Notes under the pieces: model-generated
Seen by the model: only the letters and a program-made list of their open reading frames with translations
Database searches by the model: none
Told to the model about the DNA's origin: nothing
Position numbers and translations under genes: made by a program
From: Aphrocallistes beatrix
Taxonomy: Eukaryota > Porifera > Hexactinellida > Sceptrulophora > Aphrocallistidae
Length of the DNA: 64,000 nucleotides
Direction of reading: 5' to 3'
Assembly (NCBI GenBank): GCA_963281255.1
Contig: OY725500.1
Location: 1,798,001-1,862,000, forward strand
Part shown: positions 45,422 to 56,779 of the stretch, one piece after another
Numbering within the stretch: the first letter of the stretch is position 1
How the letters are laid out: each line of letters starts with the position of its first letter

Positions 45422-46948
45422 CAATCGCGGTTCGTTTGCCTGCGCTGGCGGACACTTTTTGTCCACCTAAGGCGCTCTTTGGGTGCCTAGGCTCACGTTG
45501 ATTAATTATAATGTAAATAAGATCTCTAAATACTTGTACGTCTCACCATGGCCTACTTTATATACGGCTATATATGTCACCGAGAAGTCCATAAAACGAA
45601 GAGGCCAGTTTTAACAAAGTCAAAATTTAATTAGACTGATAAATCAAAAACCGCTTCCGATAGACATTTGAAATGTATTATTACCATATACAAACATTAT
45701 ATCAGAGTATCCAATTCCGGTGTCAAAAATTTTATATGTTATCATGTGATTGCGCAATAGGTTCTTTTTAGAGCGGAGAATGCTGCTGTTCCAGGTCATA
45801 TTAAACATCGCTATCTGCATTTCTAATGCTTAATTTTTTGATAAAGCAACAACAGGATTATCTTAAGCCAAAAACCTGAAAATTTTAGTTGGAATGTCTA
45901 TGCATTCCTCAGTTGCTATGGAAACAAAAAAATACATGTTTAAGCCATAACTCGAAAAGTATAGATCGTAGACACTACAAAATTATACAATTTAATCCGT
46001 GAACTATTAATTCCTATATGAGAATAATACTATTCACATGTCTATTTTCAATAAGTTCTGAGTTATCTAGGATTTTATCGCGATCTATTGAGAAGTAATG
46101 AGATGTGACAAAATCCTAGTAACTCAGAACTTATTGAAAATAGACATGTAAATAGTATTATTCTCATATAGGAAGTAATAGTTTACAGATTAAATGGTAT
46201 AATTTTGTAGTGTCTACGATCTATACTTTTCGAGTTATGGCTTAAACATGTAATTTTTTGTTTCCATAGCAACTGAGGAATGCATATACATTCCAACTAA
46301 AATTTTCACATTTTTTAGCTTGAAGTCTTCCTATTGTTGCTCTATCAAAAAATCAGGCATTAGAAATGCAGATAACGATGTTTAATATGAGCTGGAACAG
46401 CAACATTTTCCGCTCTAGAAAGAGCCTATTGCGGAATCACATGATGACATATCAAATTTTAGAAAGCGGAATTGGATACTCTGATATAATGTTTGTATAT
46501 GGTAATAATAGATTTCAAAGGTCTATCGGAAGCGGTTTTTGATTTATCGGTCTAATTAAATTTTGACTTTGTTAAAACTGGCCTCTTCGTTTTCTGGCCT
46601 TCTCGGTGACATATATAGCCGTATATTAAGTAGGCCATGGTCTCACCTACTGTTATAATCGATGATATTACTCGAAAAATCACAAATAAATTCAGTTTTT
46701 TATTCTTGATGCATAATGACTAAATCATAAGAGAATGATGAGAAATCATTTTTTGATGAGAATTAAATAATATATGAAAAATATTAGTATACACATTCTA
46801 ATAAAATTTCAGCCATCAATACCCTAAAATGAGTGATATATAGTCGAAAAACTGAAATTTCTAATTATAAAAAAGTGCCTATTGCGTCATAATTTCAAGA
46901 TATATATATAAATACAAATAAATAAATATTAATTGAATTTTAATAGTA
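45422..46948 (-). mobile_element. Helitron family copy 14, split by a P-type palindrome
   Basis: A reverse copy: the hairpin end (CAATCGCGGTTCGTTTG, CTGGCGGACAC) at 45422-45546 and the rest at 46640-46948, ending with a decayed 5' terminus (ATTAATTGAATTTTAATAG). The two halves join at GTCTCACC, which is present on both sides of the inserted element. Confidence 0.85.
45547..46639. mobile_element. P-type MITE, 1.1 kb near-perfect palindrome
   Basis: Two arms of about 520 bp in inverted orientation with a central loop of about 40 bp near 46070-46110. The outer ends CATGGCCTACTT match the P elements at 24746-32232. An 8 bp duplication GTCTCACC (45540-45547 and 46640-46647) flanks it if one C is shared. 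The two arms differ only by scattered single bases and small indels. No coding. Confidence 0.9.
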
Positions 46949-46974
46949 AATAATAATATGGCTCTCCATTGAGG

Positions 46975-47310
46975 CCAATTCATCAAAATCACGACAGCTA
47001 CTGAAAATATGATATCAAATTCGAAATATACACACTGGAGTCATTCAGTTTAGAAGATTTCTATTCATTAGTTACATGAAAGGGTAATTAATATCGCTTG
47101 TGCCACGTTGATCTACTTATTTCCATAATATATCATGGTCATAACAAGTGCCAAGTGGCACAAAGTGACATGGGTACAGTCATTAAGCTTTGAAAACGAT
47201 TATCTACTTGTATAGAAAGCTTCTAAATTGATTTATTCGAGATCATAGAATTCGAAATTGATGTCAGATTTCATTAACTCAATTCAATACCTTCTTATTT
47301 AAGAGATATT
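46975..47310. mobile_element. Probable Tc1-like MITE relic
   Basis: It shares GATATCAAATTCGAAATATAC and GTGCCAAGTGGCACAAAGTG-like stretches with the MITEs at 25734 and 32767. Termini not found. Confidence 0.45.
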
Positions 47311-47599
47311 AAACTATGAATCTTAGCTAAGAATGATAACACAACAATTTATGCAATGTCCAATTGATATATAGTCTGTATAAAGTTTGGAAAAAGCCAA
47401 CATACACCTTCCATGTATATTTCAAATTTCTAGGTGCATAATTACCAAAGTTTATAAACATAATGAAATTAATATTACAGAAGAGACATTAATAGTGAAC
47501 AGATTAAAGTTAAATGACCTAATAGCTTTAAACAAAAGAATAAATAATAATAATTACTTAAACCTCTGGTTTAAATAGGCAGAAAATCGTAGGGATAGT

Positions 47600-48420
47600 T
47601 GCCAATCTATATACACTCTCGTGCCAAAATTATCCACATACCCAACATCCTCCATTCAAATACGTACGTAGTTATAATAATGATACATTGTAGCGTCAAT
47701 AAATTTAATCAGGAAGAGTTGTAAAAATTGGACTCTAAATTCGTTTTATACATTCACATTATTCACTCAATGTGCTTTTAACTTAAATATTTCTTTGACA
47801 ATGAATATTTCAAAATTATATATGATGGCGTTAGTGACACAGTTTAATAATTTTCAAACTGGTAAGAGAGTAATCAAAATGAAAGATATACAAGTTATTA
47901 GAATGTAGAGAATATGAATTTGAAAAATTATGAATACATGTCACTAATTCAATGCTATTGACTCAATAAATAAACTAGTATATGTATTCGCTTGCAAAAA
48001 ATTTGGGTGTAATACTTTTGAATGTGGAGTTCATATTATCATATGTTCAGCACATAGATTATTGGGTATATTTTAATCCGACTTCATTAACCTAGTTACC
48101 AACAGTTATTGTGGGTATAATATTCGGAACGATTTTGTGAGAGTTCACCCAATCTTGAACAATCTAGAACAATTTGCAAGGCAACGTTCGTGAAGAAAGA
48201 ATATGTTGTGGAAGGTAGATAAAAGAGAGAGAATATGGACCCATGGATTTTAAAATATCTCTCTAGACTCCCGACATTCTGGAGGAATTTAGTCCAGACA
48301 TTTTCTTTAAACATACAAAAGTAGTAGATATAAATTAGATTCAGATCTAAAGAATTTGGCAACCATTTGGTTCTGGTATTAAAAAAAATTCTTATTTTGA
48401 GGGATCGTCCAAAATCAATT
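47600..48420 (-). mobile_element. Possible Tc1-like relic
   Basis: A minus-strand frame at 48096-48362 starts LPNSLDLNLI, which resembles a damaged NSPDLNPIE motif, and then FKENVWTKFLQNVGSLERYF. CACTCTCGTGCCAAAATTAT at 47617 could be a terminal repeat, but no partner was found. Weak evidence. Confidence 0.35.
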
Positions 48421-48424
48421 TGAT

Positions 48425-49110
48425 TTCAACTCGACACAAAATTACTAGCTTGTTCTTTATAACTAAATTAGAATGACTTTTTTTGATAATTCAAAGTTAA
48501 TTAAAAGGTTTCGGGTGCTAGTTCATTCCGGAATATCGATCCTAAAGGGATAATTGGAAAAGAAATGATTCCATATTCTATCTTAGCTGCATAAAAATTT
48601 GTCTACAAACTTCTCAATGCAAATTAGAGTTTTAGTACAATCGAAATCGGAGGTCTGTGACCAATGATTAGTAAGGTTTGGTGATTGTTTTAAATATCCT
48701 AAGGTCCTTTGTTAAAAAATAAGCTCTTAGACCAGTTTAGAAATATTCGAGTAAAAAATATAGGAGGGTGTCCGAAGGACACCGGCGACAAATCGGACAG
48801 AATTCTTCTTTGATAACAGTTATTATTAACTTCACTAATGACTCTCTCTCTTGCTTAAATTGACATCAAGGAATTCATTTCTGATATCAATTTTGCAATT
48901 AGGCTTCTCTGGACTACGAAATTTTCATTTATCTTTTATTTAGATGAAAATCACATGGTGATGCATAGAGTATTACTATTCAAGTTTTAACTAAAATGTG
49001 CTTGGCAATGCAGAAAATAGATTAAAAGCATGTAGGTTAACATAAATAAAACAAAACAAACAATTGAAATTAATTCCTAGCTAACAGTGAAATGAGCTGT
49101 CAAACGAATC
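48425..49110. other. Intronic stretch with no recognised feature
   Basis: AT-rich. A short hairpin GTGTCCGAAGGACAC occurs at 48769. Nothing else was seen. Confidence 0.45.
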
Positions 49111-49115
49111 TTTAA

Positions 49116-51056
49116 GGATACCGCCCTCGAAAAATCTTGACTGGCGTAAAAAAAAACTGCAAAATGTTTTATTGCTAATTTTATTGTATTACTGATCGGT
49201 CCACCATCTGATAGCACTATTTGGACGGCATTTTTTTGTATTTTTTGCGAAATAACCCCCTAAAGTTTAGCGCTAATAAAAATTGAAAATTATTAGAGGA
49301 TTTTGACTCATTTACCAGTTAGTTTTTAACTTATTTGATATTTTTTTAATGATATGAACCTTCACATTGTATTAGCACCTTTGGAGATTATAAAACACAA
49401 AGATTTAAAAGAATGGGCAAATAAAATCCAAACAAAATAGCTCTATAAGGGAGTTCATTTATATAATCCTCGGGAAATCGCAAGTTTGATCTCAGATATT
49501 TAGCGATCACTGGGTCAGAAATAAAATTCTGATCGTTTCAAAAAAAAATTTGTTCGGATCCGACCATTTGTTCTTGAGATATCGCATATTATAGGTAAAG
49601 TTCGGCCATAATATCCCTCTAAGGTCCCGAAAGAGGCTGATGTCATATCTTAAAAACTATTGTAGATATATCATATATTATATCCTTAAATAAAAGGATA
49701 TATGCGAAAATATATAGGTTCCTCGAACATTCCTTTGTCAAAAAATAAATAATTCTCGACTTATCATTGATTTAATTGTAATACAAATTCTATGGAGAAC
49801 TTTGAATCTATTAGAAAATGGCGAATCTAATCATTAAATATGTGTCCAAATTTAGCTATTATGCTAAATAGTGAATACAATTGCCGTTAATAATATGTAC
49901 AGAAAAATTGGAGAACTTTTGATAATTATTTTGAAAGTTCTGGCCTTGGACCTCGCAGATTCGGTCAAAAACCCCCCATTTAGGGTCCAAAAAGAGATAT
50001 CTCTCTATCTTTGTAAATACAAGTCCAAATTCTTAGTTCTCACTTCCTAATATACTTTTTACTAGTGTACATATATGATTCTTTGATAATAATTGCACTA
50101 CACCCTATGGAATGTTAAGTTTTAGATTTTTGTCATATGATGACGTAGCATTTTTCGAAAATCCTAACTTCGAAACTAAAAGTCGTAGACTTTCGCTCTA
50201 ACTTCCTAATATACTTTTTGGAAGCTTTTTATTCATTCTAAACTGATAGATTATACTTCGCAGTGCCAGGAATATGAAATATTATCTACAATTATCTCAA
50301 AATATTCGGAGTTAGGGGCCTCAAGGAAATTTGTGGATTTTCAGGGTACTTTTGCTATTTTTGGTAAATATTTGGCTTTAATATACCTAAATCAGCAGTA
50401 TGGATGCGAATAAATGTCTGTGGATGCTTATGTGCATTATTAATAACTCATTTTACATTCTTCTTAACACCTAAACTTAAAATCTCTATATCTCGGGACT
50501 TTAAAATTTCAAAATTGACCGTCTTTACAGAATTATTTCTCAAATTTGGTTTGAGATAGAAGTTTGAAAATTTCAAGAGTTGTTTCATATCATTAGGCGA
50601 TGAACGTAGGACCACCATTTTTTGGATATATTCTAACTCGGTGATTTTATTCATGATTTCCCCAAAAAAACAGACATTTTTGGCCCTTTTTTGGCCCATT
50701 TTTTTCGGACACCGATAAAATTTACAATATTTGTCATTTTAACTTTCTTCTGGTCCTATGAAGTTGCAAATATGGTAGACTATCTATGATTCGATTTTGG
50801 AAGCATTTGTTTCCTTGGTATGTCCTAAACAATTCATTGAGTGCCTAAATTTCTACCATTAAGATGTGCTAGCGGAAAATTTAAAAAACAGACTTTGAGA
50901 CACTGTATCTCAAAATCTAGAAATGAGAATCAAAAACGGTTTGGAATGTGCCAGTATTTCTTGATGGAGATACCTCCCCACGCTTAACATCTCTTATAGC
51001 TCTACTTTCATCGTATGCTGTAATGCAAATCATATATTTTTTCGAGGGCGGTATCC
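49116..51056. mobile_element. TTAA-specific non-autonomous element, 1.9 kb
   Basis: Termini GGATACCGCCCTCGAAAAA and its perfect inverse, flanked by TTAA at 49112-49115 and 51057-51060. TTAA duplication is a property of piggyBac and Kolobok elements. The termini do not begin CCC as in piggyBac. The interior is AT-rich and non-coding. Relics of the same family lie at 6690-10060 and 52750-53635. Confidence 0.88.
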
Positions 51057-51155
51057 TTAACTAACTGTCAAAATACAATCTAATTCATTGGAAATTGATA
51101 AACTACATAAACTAAAAACCAGTGTAATCGAATTATTACTTGCACGTACATTATT

Positions 51156-52347
51156 AAAATTGATTTTCCGCAATCTTTTGTCATGATGAAAAAAGATGTG
51201 TATCCAAAATATTTACCTCAGTCGAATTCATCTGAAGCGGTGTTCATCTCGGGCTCAGTTATGCAATATTAGTTCCAAGTGCTAAAGGTTTTCAAAATCA
51301 GTCAATTTACAAAGTTGCCCTGCGATACGAGTAGATTAAGACTACGGATTATTTCATGGCTTTCTTATATTACCAATCATATATTATATATTTGTTCTGG
51401 ATCATTTTTTACTAGAATCATTTGTACGGTTTCCTGATTCAATGCTGTCATTATTCTGCTAATTTAGTGGGAAGGTATGAATGCTTTATATTATCGCAGA
51501 GTACAATAGAACTTCCATAGATGGGGAGCTCAGAAAGGTGAAAGTGTACCTACTGCCCTATTCTCCACTGATGATTGTATACAAATAAATCACAATAAAT
51601 TTCAAAATGATTTGAATAAATCCAGATAAAATAAATTCAAGTCATTTTCTGCCATTTGTAGCTCTACGAAACATCTATTTCGCTCATTTTCTGACTTTTG
51701 GATCAAAATATTATCAACTGAGATGATTTGAAAATTACTGATTCAACCTAAATTCAAATTGTGTCCAGAATACCATCATCAATTTTCCACCATTTAAAGA
51801 GGCGAATTTGATTGGGAAAATAATTTATGAAATTTTATCTCCTGCATTTCCTACTTTCCCACTTATAGGTTCATTTGTATGAAAATGAATAAAGATAGCC
51901 TAAATTTGTCCGACATTAAAGGTTCCCCCAAATATAGAGATCCCACTTAAAGTGGTTCTCGAATATGGAACAGCACTCGCACAATCTATGCCACGCCTGT
52001 ACAGTATCCATGCATGCCTGTGGCACACTAACCCATACTTGTATTGCACATGCCCTACACCTGCTCCTACGACCCTGTTTATTAAAGTGAATAAGACAAG
52101 GGTATGGCATAATTTACTCATTATAAGCTATCCAGTATTTAAACAACAAAGTACTGTGCAAAAATGGCTATCATTAATACCTTCCTACTTAATTAGTCAG
52201 AGTAAGAGAATGGAACCTATTAGCACCCGGAACGAATATTGCATAACAGACCCCAAAATAAAAACCGTTTCAGATGAATTTGACTGAGGTAATATCCTGG
52301 ATATACCTCTTTTTCATCATGATAAACAATTGCACAAAATCAATTTT
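51156..52347. repeat. Large imperfect inverted repeat, 1.2 kb
   Basis: The outer arms match over at least 150 bp: AAAATTGATTTTCCGCAATC and ATGATGAAAAAAGATGTGTA at the left, and their diverged inverse at the right, including AATTCATCTGAA and GTTATGCAATATT. The right end abuts a Helitron body. Probably a decayed TIR element. The superfamily is unknown and no target duplication was seen. Confidence 0.7.
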
Positions 52348-52748
52348 TAGCCATGGTTCCCACTAGATTCTGACTTCAAAATGAAGATGCCGACTCATCA
52401 TGAAATTATGATGTCATTGAAATTTCAGTTTTTCGACTATAACTCAGCCATATTAGGTGATAGAAGGTTGAAAATTTAATATAATTTGTATATTAATATT
52501 ATCCACATGTGATACATCATCAAAAAATGATGACTCACCACTCTGTTATGACGTCTTCATTATGCATCAAAAATTGAAAAATTGTCAAATTTGGTGAATT
52601 TTTAGTGATATCGATTTTAACAGTAAGACAGACATATTTAGAGAGGTTATCTCCCTTATAAAAATCAATGTGAGCCCAAGCACCCAAAGGGCGCCTAGCG
52701 GACACAAAGTCTCCGCCTGCCGCACAGCGAAGCAAGCGAAGCGTGTTT
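52348..52748 (+). mobile_element. Helitron family copy 15, 5' part missing
   Basis: A forward copy from AGCCATGGTTCCCACTAG to a decayed terminus GCGAAGCGTGTTT. The CRE sites are partly mutated (ATGATGTCATTG, TTATGACGTCTTC). Confidence 0.8.
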
Positions 52749-52749
52749 A

Positions 52750-53635
52750 AAAGTAAATTTGCAATTGAAAACTAAGAATTTGGGCACAAATTATTAACAG
52801 AGATAGAGAGATTTCTCTTTTTGGCACATAAATTGGGGATTTTGATGAATCTATAAGGTTCAATCAAGACCAGATAAAATAAATTAAGAAAAGTGATCAA
52901 AATTTTGCTGTATACATTATTGACAAGAATTGTATAGATTGTTCAGGTAACAGCTTCATCTGGGACGCATATTCTTTTACTAGATTCGCCATTTTCATAT
53001 TTATTAAAAACTCTCCATTGAATTTGTATTGCAATAAAGATAATGGTAAGTCGGGAAATATTTTTTTGATAAGAGGACACTTGAGGAACCTAATTGTTCT
53101 TTCATTTCAGGTTTTAAATGATTTTATGTCTTCCATAGTTTATAAGATATGACATCAGCATCTTTCGGGGATCTGAGTAGCACTATGCCCGAACTTTCCC
53201 TATAATAAGCAATAATTAACGAACCAATGGTCGGAATTGAACAAATTTGTATTAAAATGATCAGAATTTTATTTCTGATGCAATTATTATCCACTATTAA
53301 AACATCGATTCACCGAGGATAATATAAAGGGACCATCTTTAGATATATTTTGAAGTGAATTTATTGACTTTTGTTCTAAATTTTATCATTATTCGTATAA
53401 TCTCTAAAAGAGCCAAAACAAAGTTTGAGGTCCATGTCTACAAAAAAATTCATATTAATAAAAAACAATGATAAATGTGCCAAACATACTCCGACAAGAT
53501 TCAAATTGTAGTAGTGCTAAACTTTGGGGATAAACTCGATAGCAACTTCCGTTTAATTACAGTACGATTAGATTGTAGACCACTCACTAATACAATGAAA
53601 TCAATGCTAAAAAAAATTTGCCATTAATTTCCAAG
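52750..53635 (-). mobile_element. TTAA-element relic
   Basis: On the minus strand this matches 49250-50045 of the element at 49116-51056 (AAACTTTGGGG..., GAGATAGAGAGATTTCTC, CTAAGAATTTGGG inverted). It ends at the Helitron copy at the same family position where the copy at 6690-6950 is interrupted. Confidence 0.65.
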
Positions 53636-53639
53636 AATC

Positions 53640-53762
53640 AATTCTGGCTGGACCGGGATAGCTCTCACACATAGAAGCTAATACAAAATATTTTCGGGTT
53701 CTCCGCTTAATCGAGGCAAAATGTCCTCTGACCGATCTGACCCTATTAAGCAGAGTCGACTG
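53640..53762. mobile_element. pogo/Tigger MITE fragment (CAGTCGACTCCGC type)
   Basis: Right two thirds of the element type at 32531-32718 (GACCGGGATAGCTCTCACAC, GCAAAATGTCCTCTGACCG, ending GCAGAGTCGACTG next to TA). The left terminus is lost. Confidence 0.85.
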
Positions 53763-54177
53763 TAAGTGCCTCATAATTTCACGCAACAGATCTAAACTGC
53801 TGCAATTCCAATTCCAAAGTCATTGTTTTCACTGTGGAATGAAGGGTACAAATGAAGCTAGGTATCCTCATGAAGATGCGGTTAGGGTGTCTTTTTCGGA
53901 ACTGCTAAGATGCAATTATTCGAACCTGTGACGTACGTACTGAAAAATGGGCAACAAAGTAAGACGTCGAGATAGTTAATATTCGGCAAATATTTACGAG
54001 TTAGGGATGCATATATCATTTGATATGCAGTCAAACAGCCCTTATGGAAAACTGTGGAAACTCACTGTCAACTCGAAGACCAATGTTGGAAATATCTGCT
54101 CTGATACCACTTCTCGACTGTATAATATAGGCAAGTCTGTTCTTTTGATGAACTTAAATTACTGATTAATTCGCAGG

Positions 54178-54345
54178 GCATTTTCTTCATCCTAAGTCTA
54201 CTAAAGAGGCTATCCAAGATGCAAGAGAAAAGTCTTTAATCCATGCATATGGTACCATGGGTGGATGTGAAACTTTGAACGACCTCAAGAAAAAGAAATT
54301 TGAAAATAAAATTGGGAAAAGAATGAAAAGCGTAGGTTCAATTTC
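54178..54345 (+). CDS. Possible orphan exon, unrecognised
   Basis: After an acceptor-like TTACTGATTAATTCGCAG, about 55 codons are open: HFLHPKSTKEAIQDAREKSL, then IHAYGTMGGCETLNDLKKKK, then FENKIGKRMKSVG. No convincing donor follows, except a weak AAAAGC|GTAGGT. It is strongly charged and looks coding, but I cannot place it in a family. It lies on the opposite strand within the 16.2 kb host intron. Confidence 0.3.
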
Positions 54346-54909
54346 TCTCAACAACATTAGGAGCGGCCAATATCACCGATAACGTGTATACTCTTCTTGT
54401 TTTGCTCATAAAGGTTATCTGAGAACAAAACTAGTATTGCAATTTGATTGAGTGAACAGTTATTTTTCGTGTTTATCTTGGCAAATATTACTGGAATTGG
54501 AATTACACCATTTCTAGTATGAAACTCATGACGCATTATATCATATGATTCACCCCATTTTTGCAAAGGCTACCTCGAATCCATAGGATTTAGCTAGAAA
54601 TTTAGCGCAAACAAGATATATGAAACTGCTGTATCTACAAAGGTTTTGCACACTTTTAAAAGTTATGGTGTCATCACGAGTGAAAGGCGAAGAAATATTG
54701 TCTGTGCTATGTGATCATTGAGTTACAACAATACTTTTAGAAAAAATCGAACAATTTAAAAGTGTTTCAGTCCATGTACTAGTTAAGAGTCAAGTATTTT
54801 TAATTATGGAATAAAGTAATATCTTATTAGCCAAGCAGATGAGGAGATATCGCACGTGCTGATACAGCATTCGGAAATATTGCGCGATTTTAACCAACCA
54901 CACTACTTA

Positions 54910-55389
54910 TCCTTACTATTAAAACCCGATTAATTAATATTTATATATATATATATATATACAAGCGCGCTACGCTTGCTTGCGCTGCGCGGCTGGCGGA
55001 CACTTTGTGTCCGCCGGAGGCGCACTTTGGGCGCCTGGGGTCACGTTGATTAATTATAAGTAAAATAACATCTCTAAATACGTCTGTCCTACTGTTATAA
55101 TCGATATCGCCTGAAAAATCACCAAATTTATCAATTTTTAAAATTTTGATGAGTAATGATTACGTCATAACAGGGTGATGAGTCATCATTTTTTTTATGA
55201 TAATTATATCATATGTGAGGTATGTTAGTATACAGATTCTATTAAAATTTCAGCCATCTATCTCATATAATGGCGGAGTTATGCTCGAATAACTGTATTG
55301 CTTAACTTTTTAAAATGTGACAATGACGTCATAATTCCATGATGAGTCGACATTTTGCTCTGAGCTCAGAACTTAGTGGAACCATAACA
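54910..55389 (-). mobile_element. Helitron family copy 16 with a forward 5' end fused in front
   Basis: A forward 5' terminus (TCCTTACTATTAAAACCCG, TA tract, 54910-54960) is joined to a reverse copy whose hairpin end starts at 54962. The reverse copy keeps GGCGGACAC/GTGTCCGCC, one intact TGACGTCA (about 55324) and one changed to TTACGTCA. It stops at 55389 without reaching its own 5' terminus. Confidence 0.8.
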
Positions 55390-55612
55390 TTAATCCTGGT
55401 AGGTTTAATTGATTGGCGTCCATAGATAGACCATTTTATTATTATTCATGATGCAGGGCATTATTGTGTTCCAATAATTTTGACTAGGCAGTGTACCTTG
55501 TTGTAAAGTTCTACGAATCACTGTATTTTCATATACACAAATCAAACTTAATCTGAAACAGTCCAGACTCCTCATACGTATCAAATTATTATTACTCTTT
55601 CGGAACGACAAT

Positions 55613-56540
55613 GTCATGTGTTGTCCCAGGCTGCAGTCTAATTATAGTAGTCAAGCAGAATATACGTATGAAAATCAGAAACTTCGTGAAGAATGGTTTC
55701 GAGCAATTTCACGCCCAAGGAAGGACTATGCAAACACGCAAATGAGAGTAAGTTTATATTATTATGTTCATTTACTCATTGTCGCATTTACACTTCTACT
55801 CAACGTTAAGGTATGTACTATACATAATTGCAAACCAGATGACGTCGAGATTCGAGAGAACCATTACCTACAATGACTGGCTTCGCACTATTACAGTTTC
55901 CAGAGATAGAATAGCTCTTAATAAAACTGAAATACCCAGTACATTACCCAACCTTCCTTCCTATCTATGTGAACCCAATTCCAAGCTAAGAGACAATCTT
56001 TGGATCACAAAGAATGTTTACTGATTGAATCTGTCTAATCTAAGAGTATAACTGACAAAGAAGAAAAGGTAGATAAGTTCTTAGTTAGTTCACTTCCAGA
56101 TTTTATTTCTAAACTAAATTTAATCGACCTACAAACGGCTGGATAGTTCATGTGTAACAACTCTTGTATTTTCATTAAAAATACATAGAATATCAACTGC
56201 TTGTTACCATACCAACTTATTTAGTCATCTCATTGCTCAATCTTGCCATACGAGAGAAATTTCATTAGTGCAAACAATGCTATGGGTATTGGAGGCGATT
56301 ACTCAAATTCGAAGAGAAATTAAATTCCAAATTTAGCCATAGTGAACGCCATGTGATACTTCGTATGGATGAAGTTCACATTCGTAGTGTGGCATCTTAT
56401 AAGTGAGGTAAGGTTTTCGGCGCCATCGACAATCCAAGTGATCCCCCACAATTGTATTTCCAACTATTGTTCGCCCAATTCTGCTAGGGTCTTCCTCCGC
56501 GGTTGATTTATTTCCAATTAAGACTAAAACAATGAGTGAT
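55613..56540 (+). pseudogene. THAP/P-element transposase relic with an intron
   Basis: Starts MSCVVPGCS, the first cysteine pair of a THAP finger, then YTYENQKLREEWFRAISRPR in another frame. An intron with GTAAGT at 55750 and a ...GTTAAG acceptor near 55812 is likely. It is followed by VCTIHNCKPDDVE, the second half of the THAP pattern. Further right the core reads VILRMDEVHIRSVASYK at about 56350, then KVFGAIDNPSDPP and LLFAQF, matching P transposases around the first catalytic Asp. Many stops. Termini not found. Confidence 0.72.
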
Positions 56541-56576
56541 ATCGAGAGTTGCTATCTATTTATTGGGGCTTTACAG

Positions 56577-56767
56577 CAATGGTTCTGAACCATTTCAGTC
56601 AGTGGTACCCTTGGTGTCAACATGAGGTTTCATGTACCCTCTCAATTTTTTTGGCTTTATTTTGTTGGTTTGGTTTGAGATGGACTGCATGAATATATTG
56701 CTCAATTTAAAAAATTTTCCCCAGATACCCCCTGGGGTGCTAAGCGTACCCAGGTTCAGAACCGCTG
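56577..56767. mobile_element. hAT MITE, 191 bp
   Basis: Termini CAATGGTTCTGAACC and the inverse GGTTCAGAACCGCTG. The flanks CTTTACAG and ATTGACAG agree at 6 of 8 bases. Inside are GTGGTACCC and GCGTACCC, as in other hAT MITEs. Non-coding. Confidence 0.85.
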
Positions 56768-56779
56768 ATTGACAGGGTG

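Noticed and set aside
53930-54060. Resemblance to the start of an isoprenyl diphosphate synthase (EPVTYVLKNG)
   Set aside because: The match is a few residues long, is followed by a stop, and no aspartate-rich motif follows.
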